The translations under genes were made by a program, and so were the position numbers. The notes below the pieces were generated by a model. The model ran no database searches. It was given only the letters and a program-made list of their open reading frames with translations, and was not told where the DNA came from. From CAVZYN01 sp963779515 (GTDB lineage: Bacteria > Pseudomonadota > Alphaproteobacteria > Rhizobiales > Hyphomicrobiaceae), in NCBI GenBank assembly GCA_963779515.1, contig CAVZYN010000002.1, positions 1 through 64,000 of the forward strand: a stretch of 64,000 bases of DNA, read 5' to 3'. Of this stretch, positions 54,331 through 63,306 are shown piece by piece (position 1 is the stretch's first letter; each line of letters starts with the position of its first letter).

Positions 54331-55164
54331 ATGTGCCGATGGATCGCTTACGTCGGCGACGCAGTCTATCTTGAAGACTTCGTCTCGCTGCCGCGCCAGT
54401 CGCTCGTCGTTCAGAGCCATCACGCGCGGGAATCCAAATCCGATGTCAACGGCGACGGTTTTGGCCTTGGTTGGTACGGTGAACGCGAGAGGCCAGGTGT
54501 TTTCCGCGACATTAGGCCAGCCTGGAGTGACGACAATCTTCTGTCAATTTCGCATCAGATCCGATCAAGGTTGTTTGTTGCTCACGTGAGGGCTTCGACC
54601 GGGACCGCGTCGACGCGTTCGAATTGTCATCCGTTTTCGGTTGGCCCGTGGCTGTTCATGCATAATGGCCAGATCGGCGGTTATGAGCGAATTAAGCGCA
54701 GGCTGGAACTTGAAATTCCGGACGATCTCTATGCGCACCGCAACGGGACGACCGACAGCGAGATCCTATTTCTGCTCCTCCTTGCCAATGGTTTCGATCA
54801 GGATCCATTGGCAGCGTTTCATCGGACGCTCTGCGTGGTCCAGCACCACATGTGGGATGCCGGAATCGCTGCGCCGCTGCGCATGACGGCAGCGATTACA
54901 AAAGGTGATGCCATTTGGGCGATTCGGTTTGCGTCGGACGGTCAGCCTCCAACGCTTTACACAAAGCTGCTCGCCGATAGCAAAGGCATGCTGGTCGTCT
55001 CCGAACCGCTCGACGGCGAAAGCGAAGGCTGGATTGCGGTTCCACCACAGCACGTGATCGCGGTCACGCCAGGGCGTGTCAATCACTGCCGCATTCAAAG
55101 CGGTTTCAACCCGGACCACGGCCCGGACCATCGACCGTCGCGGAACACTGGAACGTGCCGATGA
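54331..55164 (+). CDS. Class II glutamine amidotransferase (YafJ/EgtC-like)
   Basis: 277 residues. The mature N-terminus MCRWIAYVG puts the catalytic Cys at position 2. Family motifs: QSHHA, NGDGFGLGWYG, VAHVRAST and HPFSVGPWLFMHNGQI. It releases ammonia from glutamine or cleaves a gamma-glutamyl amide. GGAGG lies seven bases upstream. The next gene downstream is a GltB-like FMN protein, so the two may form a split glutamate-synthase-type enzyme. The last 20 residues look unrelated to the family. Confidence 0.85.
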   Translation: MCRWIAYVGDAVYLEDFVSLPRQSLVVQSHHARESKSDVNGDGFGLGWYGERERPGVFRDIRPAWSDDNLLSISHQIRSRLFVAHVRASTGTASTRSNCHPFSVGPWLFMHNGQIGGYERIKRRLELEIPDDLYAHRNGTTDSEILFLLLLANGFDQDPLAAFHRTLCVVQHHMWDAGIAAPLRMTAAITKGDAIWAIRFASDGQPPTLYTKLLADSKGMLVVSEPLDGESEGWIAVPPQHVIAVTPGRVNHCRIQSGFNPDHGPDHRPSRNTGTCR

Positions 55165-55331
55165 TACTCTCCCGCCGCCATTGGCAGGGCGTTCGCCGAA
55201 TCCGTTGGGCTGAGATCTCTATGCTGGAAAGTTGATGCCCATGGGTCCTGTGTCGCGCCGACAGTGATGAATGCTTTTTGATGTTTAGCCGCCGCGCGAC
55301 CAGGCCCAGGTCGTGCCGAAACAGAGGCCCC

Positions 55332-56955
55332 ATGTCCATCTGCAGATTGCTCATCACATCGAGGTACCTGGTCTTCACCGCTTCGGTCCTGTCGACGATC
55401 GCGCTCGCTGCGGCAATCGTTGCCTGGCCGAGCATGTGGCCATACCTCGTGCCACTGATTGCGGTGACGAGCGTCCTCGTGCTCATCGGTACGCGCGACG
55501 TCACGCAAACGCGCCATTCAATCTTGCGAAACTACCCAATCTTAGGTCACGTGCGTTTTTTACTGGAAGAAATTCGGCCGGAACTCCGGCAGTATTTGTT
55601 CGAAGGCGAGAAAGACGGCATGCCCTTCTCGCGCGACACGCGCGCCATCGTTTATCAACGTGCCAAACGTCAACTCGACAAACGGCCGTTTGGCACTCAA
55701 CACGATGTCTATTCGGAAACATTCGAGTGGGTGAACCACTCGATTGCTGCCAGGCAACCGTCGCGGGAGCCATTTCGCATCACGATCGGGGGGGCGGAGA
55801 CGCAGAGGCGTTATTCGGCGTCTTTGCTCAATATCTCCGCTATGAGTTTTGGCGCGCTCTCGGCCAACGCCATCCGCGCGCTCAACAAGGGCGCCAAGAT
55901 CGGTGGTTTTGCGCATGATACGGGTGAGGGTGGATTTAGTCACTACCATCGGGAGCATGGTGGCGACATCATCTGGGAGATCGGTTCAGGCTATTTCGGG
56001 TGTCGCAACAAGGACGGCACCTTCAATGCTGAGGTGTTCGCGGAGGTGGCGGCGCACGAACAGATAAAAATGGTTGAGCTCAAGATTAGCCAAGGTGCCA
56101 AACCGGGGCATGGAGGCGTGTTGCCAGCCGCCAAAGTGAGTCGTGAGATCGCAGATATCCGCGGCGTGGAGCGAGGACAGGACTGCCTCTCGCCGCCAAG
56201 CCATTCGGCGTTCTCGACTCCAATCGAGTTGATGCTGTTCATCGACAAGATGCGGCAGGCTTTCGGGCGGTAAACCTGCCGGATTCAAATTGTGTATTGG
56301 TCAGACATTCGAATTCCTCGCGATCGTCAAAGCCATGCTGGAGACGGGCATAACGCCGGACTTCATCGTCATTGATGGCAAAGAGGGTGGCACTGGGGCG
56401 GCGCCACTCGAATTTATTGATCACATGGGGATGCCATTGCGTGACGGTCTTTCATTTGCCCACAACGCGCTGGTCGGCGCCGGGCTCCGTGACCGCATCA
56501 AGATTGGAGCATCCGGCAAAATTATCTCGGCGTTTGATATGGCCAGAGTCATCGCGCTCGGTGCTGATTGGTGCAACGCTGCGCGTGGTTTCATGTTTGC
56601 CGTGGGATGCATTCAGGCACAAAGTTGCCACACCGATCGCTGCCCAACCGGTGTTGCGACGCAAGATCCGGTGCGCTCAAGAGCGTTGGTTGTGCCTGAT
56701 AAGGCGCAGCGCGTGGCTCAGTTCCATGCGATGACGCTTCATGCGCTTGCCGAGTTGGTCGCAGCCGCTGGTTTGTCACATCCAGGTGAACTAAAGCCGC
56801 ACCATTTCTCGAAGCGCCAGTTTGGAACGTCGATGGCAACATTTGCCGAGATCTATCCGGCGCTTGACGCCGGCGAACTCTTGCGGGGCACGAAGGACCA
56901 GAGATTTGCTGCGGCGTGGGCGCTTTCAAGGGCTGATACATTTGTGCGGATCTGA
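55332..56955 (+). pseudogene. FMN-binding glutamate-synthase-type protein, frameshifted
   Basis: The start MSICRLLITSRYLVFT begins a membrane-anchored N-terminus (two helices, to about residue 55). HSILRNYPILGHVRFLLEEIRPE and LLNISAMSFGALS mark the FMN glutamate-synthase domain. The first frame stops at 56273 after RQAFGR. The family sequence continues in another frame (GGKPAGFKLCIGQ, FIVIDGKEGGTGAAP, then the FeS-type CIQAQSCHTDRCPTG) to 56955. Removing one G at about 56262 restores one protein of about 540 residues. Either a true single-base frameshift or a sequence error. Confidence 0.85.
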
Positions 56956-57088
56956 GGTTCACGGGAGACGCGAGCCGACACGTGTGCTCTTGATGGACAG
57001 ATAGGCCTTCGGAGTTACGTGAGCATACGCAAAAGAGCAAATCCGGCAGTTCAGGCGACCGCGAGCAACTTCGACAAGGAGGTTCCGA

Positions 57089-57334
57089 GTGCCCGGATGC
57101 GATTGTTATATATACTCGAATGGGGGCCATGGATCAACGGCAGATAGAAGGATACCCTTGGGGTTGGACGCCGCCGCGATGTTCTGTGTACTAAGAACGA
57201 TGAGCGTGCGGTTGAGTTGGTTTTTCGAGTCGCTGGCAGATTATGCTGGGCAACAACCTGACGATCTCTGCGGCACCGGGGAGGATGTTATCGACTTTAA
57301 CGTAGCGCGCGCGCGCCGAACTCGAAGTGGCTAA
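57089..57334 (+). CDS. Small hypothetical protein, first of an overlapping pair
   Basis: 81 residues from GTG 57089 with a strong AAGGAGG six bases upstream. No recognisable motif; features are CDCYIYSN near the start and VRLSWFFESLADYAG in the middle. The TAA overlaps the ATG of the next gene (TAATG), so the two are translationally coupled. Confidence 0.5.
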   Translation: MPGCDCYIYSNGGHGSTADRRIPLGLDAAAMFCVLRTMSVRLSWFFESLADYAGQQPDDLCGTGEDVIDFNVARARRTRSG

Positions 57335-57570
57335 TGGACAACCGACACATCATCAGAGCCCTCGACGATTGTGGTATCAGCGATGCTACGCTGCTGTTGG
57401 CAACGGGCTGCGATCGGAAACGGATCAAAGCCATTTTGGACGGAAGCTCCCCTGCGACCGGTCCAGAGGCGAAGCAATTGGAGCGTTATCTTGGGTTCCC
57501 GACCGAATGGTGGCATTCGCGCTCGAACAGCGTCGCTCCAGCGCCGGTGATTGATCCGACCGGCCAATAG
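57334..57570 (+). CDS. Small HTH-like protein, second of an overlapping pair
   Basis: 78 residues. DDCGISDATLLLATGCDRKR then IKAILDG and EAKQLERYLGF fit an XRE-type helix-turn-helix. Coupled to the upstream gene by a TAATG overlap. It could be an antitoxin-like or phage-type regulator, but nothing else supports a toxin in the partner. Confidence 0.5.
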   Translation: MDNRHIIRALDDCGISDATLLLATGCDRKRIKAILDGSSPATGPEAKQLERYLGFPTEWWHSRSNSVAPAPVIDPTGQ

Positions 57571-57574
57571 GAAC

Positions 57575-57809
57575 ACGCAGCAATCGCATCACTCCGCGCG
57601 GCGTCGCGACGCGAACGGCAATGACGTCGCAACCGCGTAACATAGTTTTGGTCGCAAGGTTCAGTGGCGCGGGATCGTGCTTCTGCCCCACGATTTTGGC
57701 TCGGTTCTGATTGACGAAACATGCTTGGTCGCTGCGACGGTTTAGCACCGATCTGCTTGCTCATATTTCGAAAAGTGGGGCGTTTTCTGAGACGCGTGTA
57801 CAAGGTCAT
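57575..57809 (-). pseudogene. Decayed N-terminal copy of the 58338-58970 integrase
   Basis: From ATG 57809 the reading (IGAKPSQRPSMF) parallels the start of the intact gene (VGAKPPLKPSHV). After a frameshift it continues as APLNLATKTMLRGCDVIAVRV, against ALFNLAIDSKLRGCDVVAVRV in the intact gene. Similarity ends near 57575, before the catalytic boxes. A leader copy lies just upstream (57817-57851). A remnant of a duplicated integrase. Confidence 0.75.
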
Positions 57810-57816
57810 CTTCCAA

Positions 57817-57851
57817 GGTCGGTCTCCTTGGTTGAGGGACAGACGAACATA
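57817..57851. repeat. Leader repeat shared with the intact integrase at 58971-59007
   Basis: GGTCGGTCTCCTT and GACAGACGAACAT flank a variable middle. The intact copy at 58971-59007 has GGTCTGTCTCCTT and GACAGACGAACAT in the same spacing. It marks the upstream edge of both integrase copies and includes a region around their ribosome sites. Confidence 0.7.
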
Positions 57852-57926
57852 CAAAGTGAGTTGGACAAGAGCACTGATCGGCGCCAGTATCCGGCGAGAC
57901 ATTGCGGCAGAGGAACTGGGCACGGC

Positions 57927-58181
57927 ATGGAAGACGAACCCACGAAGAGTTCCGAACCCTCCTGGCTCGACCCAAGCAACGACGTCAAGATGCCGTACTC
58001 GGATGCAGAGCTGGACAGACTGACGGACGACCAAATTGCCATGCTGGCGGACACGCCGGCTTGGTGGAAACTCGTCGCCGATGTCGGCAGCCAGCGCGCC
58101 AGCGAGATTGCGAAATTGCGTCTCGCAGGCCGAGGCCCGAACAGCTTGGTTAACTGGCAGCCAAGCGGCCCCGGGCACTGA
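57927..58181 (+). CDS. Small acidic hypothetical protein
   Basis: 84 residues from ATG 57927: MEDEPTKSSEPSWLDPS, then MPYSDAELDRLTDDQIAML and ADVGSQRASEIAKLRL. Acidic and helical in the middle. No motif recognised and only a weak, distant ribosome site. Composition looks protein-like. Confidence 0.4.
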   Translation: MEDEPTKSSEPSWLDPSNDVKMPYSDAELDRLTDDQIAMLADTPAWWKLVADVGSQRASEIAKLRLAGRGPNSLVNWQPSGPGH

Positions 58182-58337
58182 TCTGCGATTAGAGGTAGCG
58201 CCCGGCCCGCACTGGCATTGGCCGGGACCGACGCCGACGGCGCTCGATCCCACATAGCAGCCATCGGGTGCTCGGTGATCGACGGCGAAGTGTTCGCCGC
58301 CGACCATGTCCGGTTCCGGAGGAACCGCGTCGATCAC

Positions 58338-58970
58338 TCAGATGTCAATTTTCTCGGCGATTTCGATGGCGTCATCGACCTCGATGCCGAGGTATCGAAC
58401 CGTGCTCTCAATCTTCGAATGTCCGAGCAAAAGCTGCACCGCACGTAAGTTGCCTGTTCGGCGGTAGATCAGCACGGCTTTTGTGCGTCTTAATGAGTGC
58501 GTTCCGAACTTGGCTGGATCGAGCCCGATGCTGGCAACCCACTCCTGAACGAGACGTGCATACTGTCGCGTCGTCAGACCTCCCTTGTTACCACGACCCG
58601 CGAATAGGAACTGTAACGCTTTCCTGTTCGTCAGTCGAAGATACTCGTCGAGTGCCGCCCGTGTCTGATCAGTTAGTTCGAACCGAACAGGCCTGCCGGT
58701 CTTCTTCTGCCTGATCGTTGCCCGGTCGCTTGAGTAACCGCTCGGGGCGACATCCTCCACCCGGACAGCAACAACGTCACAGCCTCGGAGCTTGCTGTCG
58801 ATCGCCAGATTGAAAAGTGCGAGATCCCGCTTCTTCCCTTCGATCTGCAGCTTCGTGCGGATCGACCAAACATGGCTCGGTTTCAATGGTGGCTTTGCGC
58901 CGACAAGCTTCCCTTTGTTCCAAGGCACGCGAACGGGCTTGATGATCGATGAAGTATGTTCCGTTTCCAT
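58338..58970 (-). CDS. Small tyrosine recombinase (catalytic domain type)
   Basis: 210 residues, short for the family: almost only the catalytic domain. Motifs: SKLRGCDVVAVRV (Arg I), THSLRRTKAVL (His-Leu-Arg-Arg), LLLGHSKI (His) and TVRYLG (Tyr). Likely self-contained, or dependent on a partner for arm binding. A decayed copy lies at 57575-57809 with the same leader. Its att site was not found. Confidence 0.85.
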   Translation of the reverse strand: METEHTSSIIKPVRVPWNKGKLVGAKPPLKPSHVWSIRTKLQIEGKKRDLALFNLAIDSKLRGCDVVAVRVEDVAPSGYSSDRATIRQKKTGRPVRFELTDQTRAALDEYLRLTNRKALQFLFAGRGNKGGLTTRQYARLVQEWVASIGLDPAKFGTHSLRRTKAVLIYRRTGNLRAVQLLLGHSKIESTVRYLGIEVDDAIEIAEKIDI

Positions 58971-59007
58971 GGTCTGTCTCCTTTCTAGAGAGACAGACGA
59001 ACATGCG

Positions 59008-59352
59008 CCGGTCGTGCCTGAACTGAGCGCTATGCCGGTCGCTATCGGATCAATTCTTCCATGACGTGGTTACCAACTGACAGTCGTGACCCAAACCGGT
59101 CGTAGTGCCGGCGCTCAACTGTCGTGTGGCCTCGCTGCCCATAGCAGGCGAAATGACATATGCACTGCAACAACCACATGCAGTTTCGCACTTCAGACCT
59201 CTTTGTTTCTTAGTTTAGGGATGGGCAAAGTTGGCATAACTCAAGGCGTCTATTGAAATCCAACTTGCTAGCTTCGATCACACACTCGACTGCCCGATGG
59301 TACCCAAAGTTTGCAACCTGCATCACTTGGACTGCGTGGAGCCAAGCCTAGG
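59008..59352. other. Intergenic island region, no gene seen
   Basis: About 345 bp between the integrase leader and the PQ-loop gene. More AT-rich than average (around 59200-59280). No convincing frame, RNA gene or terminator. Confidence 0.35.
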
Positions 59353-59664
59353 TCAGCTGCAATGATTGCCCGACACACTGATGGAAAGGCGGCGATAAGC
59401 GGCGATAAGCAGAACGGCAAAGCAGCAAACGGCATTGAACGCACTGACCAGTGCGATCGTCGCATCACCCAAATTGACCCAGGCATAGGCGGCGGTCGTC
59501 GCGTTGGCGCCGACCCAGATGCTCCAGCAGGTAAAAGAAATCGCAGTCGCACCGTGCTGGTCACGGGCCACTGCCAGAATCTGGGGCACATAGGACACGA
59601 GGCGCAAAATGTTGAACACGCCGAAGGCCACAGCGATGAGATCAATGCCGTAAAACGCGGACAT
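59353..59664 (-). CDS. PQ-loop (SemiSWEET-like) small membrane protein
   Basis: About 103 residues, three hydrophobic helices with a PQ motif in the first (RLVSYVPQILAVARD), then ATAISFTCWSIWVGANATTA and SAFNAVCCFAVLLIAAY. This is the half-transporter layout of SemiSWEET sugar carriers, which dimerise. ATG 59664 has AGGAGG eight bases upstream. Substrate unknown. Confidence 0.65.
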   Translation of the reverse strand: MSAFYGIDLIAVAFGVFNILRLVSYVPQILAVARDQHGATAISFTCWSIWVGANATTAAYAWVNLGDATIALVSAFNAVCCFAVLLIAAYRRLSISVSGNHCS

Positions 59665-59732
59665 GACTATTGCCTCCTGTAAACCGGACGCCTCAGGGCA
59701 ACGCATGTGCCTCGATCAGTCCGGCCAGAGTG

Positions 59733-60743
59733 TTATTTGATCCCGACGATCGCGGATTGCGCGCAGCCGAGGTCCCTGACGTACGTTTCCCGAAATCCCG
59801 CATCGGTCATCCAGCCGATATAGTCGGCCGCCGTCGCCTCGTACCCGTCAGCGGTCTCGATCAACATGTGCAGGCTCGACAGCATCGCCTCGACGTGACT
59901 TGTGCGCGCCGCGTCGATCAAGGTTTCGCAAACGATCAACGCGCCATTTGGCGACAAGGCAGCATAGGCCTTTTCCAGCAGCATCCTTTTCGTTGACAGT
60001 CCCCAATTGTGCAGAATTCGGCTCATGATCAACGCGTCGGCGTGTGGCAGTGCATCCCTATGAAAGTCGCCAGCGTGGAACTGCAGGTTTGATGATCCAT
60101 TCTGCGCGACGTATCGTTCGAATGCTGGTCGTACACAGGGCAAATCAAAACCAGCAATGCGCAGATGCGGATGGTGACATGCGAGTTGCATCGAAACATG
60201 TCCTTCCGCACACCCGACATCGACGACGTCTCGATAGTTTACCCAGGCGATGGCATCAGCCAGACCATTGGCCAATATGACGCTGGTGCCTGTCATGCCG
60301 CGCAAGAATATATCTGTGTTGCGTGCGTCGGCATATAACGCTTCGTACCCCCCAATGCCGAACGCGCCGCTTTGAGGTTGTCCGGAGCGCAAGGCGGTGC
60401 CGAGCTGGTGCCAGTTGGGATACACCCTTTGGCTCACGCGACCGAGGGCGTCGCCGATGTAGGTGTTCGAGCCGGGGTTGAGAAATTGTTCCGCCTCACC
60501 GGTGTTTGAATAATCTCCATCGGCATTCCGCGTGAGCATTCCGAGCGCGACAAGAGCATCGAAGAAATCTTGAGCGCCGCGTCCATGCAATCCGAGCTGC
60601 TTGGCCAGAGTCGTTGCGTCGCAGGGCTGCCTGGCAAGCGTGCCGAACAGTCCCAACTCCACGGCAGTCAGCAGCACTTTCGAGCGCCGGAACGCGAAGG
60701 CGATTTCCATGATTTGCTTTGGTGAGCGTGCGTGAGCCTTCAT
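59733..60743 (-). CDS. SAM-dependent O-methyltransferase
   Basis: 336 residues. An N-terminal winged-helix dimerisation domain (LTAVELGLFGTLARQP, ALVALGMLTR) is followed by the Rossmann domain with SAM motif I VVDVGCAEGHVSMQLA and FDLPCVRP, then MSRILHNW. It resembles the plant-COMT/hydroxyneurosporene O-methyltransferase group; the acceptor cannot be read from sequence. It follows the Bug receptor gene by 27 bases in the same operon. Confidence 0.85.
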   Translation of the reverse strand: MKAHARSPKQIMEIAFAFRRSKVLLTAVELGLFGTLARQPCDATTLAKQLGLHGRGAQDFFDALVALGMLTRNADGDYSNTGEAEQFLNPGSNTYIGDALGRVSQRVYPNWHQLGTALRSGQPQSGAFGIGGYEALYADARNTDIFLRGMTGTSVILANGLADAIAWVNYRDVVDVGCAEGHVSMQLACHHPHLRIAGFDLPCVRPAFERYVAQNGSSNLQFHAGDFHRDALPHADALIMSRILHNWGLSTKRMLLEKAYAALSPNGALIVCETLIDAARTSHVEAMLSSLHMLIETADGYEATAADYIGWMTDAGFRETYVRDLGCAQSAIVGIK

Positions 60744-60770
60744 GGCACGATCCTTTTCTGGTGACCGGCG

Positions 60771-61745
60771 TTACTGGGTGGTGAGGCCCGCATCCTTGAT
60801 GATCGGTTTCCAGTCTTCGCGCTGTTTGCGCATGAACCGAGCAGTATCGACAGGGGACATCGCACGCAGATAGACGCCCATGGCTGCAAGTTTTTGCTTC
60901 AACTCGGCGTCGCCAAGTGCAACAGCGAGATCCATGGCGACTTTGCGGATGACGTGATCGGGCGTCGCCGCCGGCGCGAGCAGCGCGAACCACGCCGTTA
61001 CTTCAAACCCCGGCAGCGTCTCCGCCACGGCAGAGATATCGGGATAAGCGAGCAAGCGGCGTGCTGATGTGACAGCAAGCAGTTTGAGGGAGCCGTCCTC
61101 CACCGCGCTGGCAAGCGCCGACAGGCTCTCGATGATGATTGGCACACGGCCACCGAGCACATCGTGCAATGCCGCAGGAGCTCCTTGATAGGGAACGAAA
61201 GTCAATTGAATGCCCGCCTTCTGTGCCAGATATGCTCCGGCCAGATGCGGAACCGAACCGCGATTATTCGCAGCATACAGCAGATCGCCGGGGCGTTCCT
61301 TCGCGGCTTTGATCAGATCGGCCAGTGTGTTAATCCCGAGCTTCGCCGATACGGCAATGGCCATTGGCGTTTCCCCGACCAATCCGATCGGCCTGAAATC
61401 CCGGGCGAAGTCGACGCTCATACGCGGGTTCATTTCCGGGAGGATCACGATAGCCGTCGATGTCGGCATATACAGCGTATAGCCATCAGGAATTGCGGCG
61501 GCGGCGGCTTGCGCGGCCAAAAGCCCGGCAGCGCCTGGCCGGTTAAGCGTGACAACCTGCTGACCCCATGATCGAGAAAGCCGCTCACTGACGAGGCGCA
61601 GCACGACGTCTGGCCCGCTGCCTGGAGCGGTCTGACCGATGACAGACACCGGCCGATCAGGATAGCCAGCGGCCTCGACGGGTTGTGCTGCGCAAAAGGC
61701 AAGCGCAACCAAGATAATCCTGGGCTTGCAGAACATGCGGGTCAT
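60771..61745 (-). CDS. Bug-type (TctC) periplasmic solute-binding protein
   Basis: 324 residues with a signal peptide (MTRMFCKPRIILVALAFCAA... to VEAA). Bug-family motifs: YPDRPVSVIGQTAPGSGPD, GAAGLLAAQAAAAA, VPYQGAPAALHDVLGGRV and PGFEVTAWFALLAP. Bug receptors bind small organic anions, and usually feed tripartite tricarboxylate transporters; no TctAB genes are seen here. AAAGGAG precedes the ATG. First gene of the leftward operon, divergent from the LysR gene. Confidence 0.9.
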   Translation of the reverse strand: MTRMFCKPRIILVALAFCAAQPVEAAGYPDRPVSVIGQTAPGSGPDVVLRLVSERLSRSWGQQVVTLNRPGAAGLLAAQAAAAAIPDGYTLYMPTSTAIVILPEMNPRMSVDFARDFRPIGLVGETPMAIAVSAKLGINTLADLIKAAKERPGDLLYAANNRGSVPHLAGAYLAQKAGIQLTFVPYQGAPAALHDVLGGRVPIIIESLSALASAVEDGSLKLLAVTSARRLLAYPDISAVAETLPGFEVTAWFALLAPAATPDHVIRKVAMDLAVALGDAELKQKLAAMGVYLRAMSPVDTARFMRKQREDWKPIIKDAGLTTQ

Positions 61746-61835
61746 TGCTCGATGCTCCTTTAGTTCGAGTGGCCATCGGAATGGTTGATCCGAAGATTAT
61801 CTAGCAAAGCCATCACTTCCAGTTCTATGTTGATA

Positions 61836-61864
61836 TATACCCATGCTCTGGAGTTATACCCATG
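61836..61864. promoter_or_regulatory. Direct repeat in the bug-lysR divergent region
   Basis: TATACCCATG occurs at 61836-61845 and again at 61855-61864, 19 bp apart, the second copy including the lysR start codon. It could be two binding sites for the regulator itself, covering its own start. No second evidence. Confidence 0.35.
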
Positions 61865-62836
61865 ATGTCGAATTTAGATCGCGCCTTGAGGCGACTGAAA
61901 CTAAGTGACATCCGACTCTTGCAGGCCGTAGTTGAAAAGGGTGGCATGGCCAAAGCTGCTGCACATCTCAACTTGTCGCAGCCCGCCGTGTCCAAGTCGA
62001 TCGCGGCACTGGAGCATGCAATTGGCGTCAGGCTTCTGGATCGGACGGCGAAGGGGGTCGCGCCGACAGTGTTCGGTGACGTGTTATTGACCGGAGGCGT
62101 GGCAGCCATCGACGAGCTCAAACAGAGCCTGGCACGCATCGCCGATATTGCAGACCCGGATCGTGGTTTTGTTCGGATAGGCTGTTCAGAAGCTGGCGCG
62201 GCTGGGTTCGTACCGACTGTGATCGACCGGTTTACTCAGAGGCGTCCGGGCGTCGCATTCGAAGTCGTCACAGCCGATCCCTCGACACTGATTGACCGGG
62301 AGTTGCGCCAGCGCACCATCGAGCTAGCGATCTGTGCGGTGCCGAATGATGCACCTCAAACTTTACTCGACGTGGTACCCCTGTTCCAGGATCGCCACGT
62401 CATCGTCGTCAGCACGCGCAGCCGATACGCCCGCACCCGAAAAGTCGCGTTGGCCGATCTCGCGAACGAACCCTGGATCTTGCCGCCGTCGTGGAGCGAA
62501 CCCGGACACTTGATTGCGCAGGCGTTCAGAGACGTCGGGTCGCCAACGCCGACGCGGGTCGTGACGGCGTTCTCCGTCCCGATGTGCCTGCAATTGCTGG
62601 CAACCGGACGCTATGTCGCCATGCTGCCGCAAGTGATGGCGCGGATGAGCAATCATCTGCCGTTAAAGGTGTTGCCGATTTCGTTTCCCGCCATCGACCG
62701 GCCCGTGGGCATCATCACCCTTAAAGGGCGATCAATTGGGCCGCTTGCACTGCGGTTCATCACCAGTGTGCGTGAAGTTGCGGCAGCGATATCACAACCC
62801 GGTAGCGTCAGCTCTCCAAGCAGGAAGCAAAAGTAA
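61862..62836 (+). CDS. LysR-family transcriptional regulator
   Basis: 324 residues. N-terminal HTH (LSDIRLLQAVVEKGGMAKAAAHLNLSQPA and KSIAALEHAIGVRLLDR, each given in part) and a C-terminal effector domain (VRIGCSEAGAAGFVP onward). Divergent from the Bug-receptor/methyltransferase operon, 116 bp apart, so it probably regulates that operon in response to a small-molecule ligand. Start ATG 61862 or 61865. Confidence 0.92.
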   Translation: MMSNLDRALRRLKLSDIRLLQAVVEKGGMAKAAAHLNLSQPAVSKSIAALEHAIGVRLLDRTAKGVAPTVFGDVLLTGGVAAIDELKQSLARIADIADPDRGFVRIGCSEAGAAGFVPTVIDRFTQRRPGVAFEVVTADPSTLIDRELRQRTIELAICAVPNDAPQTLLDVVPLFQDRHVIVVSTRSRYARTRKVALADLANEPWILPPSWSEPGHLIAQAFRDVGSPTPTRVVTAFSVPMCLQLLATGRYVAMLPQVMARMSNHLPLKVLPISFPAIDRPVGIITLKGRSIGPLALRFITSVREVAAAISQPGSVSSPSRKQK

Positions 62837-63306
62837 ATTGTTTAGCGTCGATCGAGCTGCTAGCCGGAGGAGCGTCTCGGTTCGGGAAGTGTGTCTGAAG
62901 ATGAGCCTTAGAAAAACAGGACTATTTTCAGTCAGTTTCGGAGCAACCCCGACCAGCTGCGCCGGGATTGGTGAGGATCCGTCACAAGCCTAGCTAGACC
63001 GGCCTTTTCCACGATCTTCAGCAAGCCGAGTGCAGAGCAGCAAAAAATGGGTTCTGAAACCAACGGTAAGACGCACGAAAAGCACACGGCGTGTGATCAT
63101 CCGTTTCTCATAATGGCAGAAGATGTCCCTCCACGTCGAGGCGCAGACGGTCGGTCTCTGATCACCACGACCATCGACGCAATCTCACCTGATTGGGCCG
63201 AGGCGGCGTCCGCCGATCTGACTGTCCGGTGCTGAGTGTTGAGCGGCCGTGCCGTTTCGATGCTCGTTAGACAGATGGAGATCGGGCGCCGACTTCCGTT
63301 ATCTCT
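62837..63306. other. Island region with no convincing gene
   Basis: About 470 bp between lysR and the transposable element. One 62-codon frame (63047-63235) has no motif or good ribosome site and is not called. Probably old insertion debris. Confidence 0.35.

Noticed and set aside
53617..54423. 268-codon minus-strand frame in island 2
   Set aside because: No recognisable domain, no good start site, and it covers more plausible small plus-strand genes.
63047..63235. 62-codon open frame between lysR and the IS
   Set aside because: No ribosome site, motif or convincing composition.
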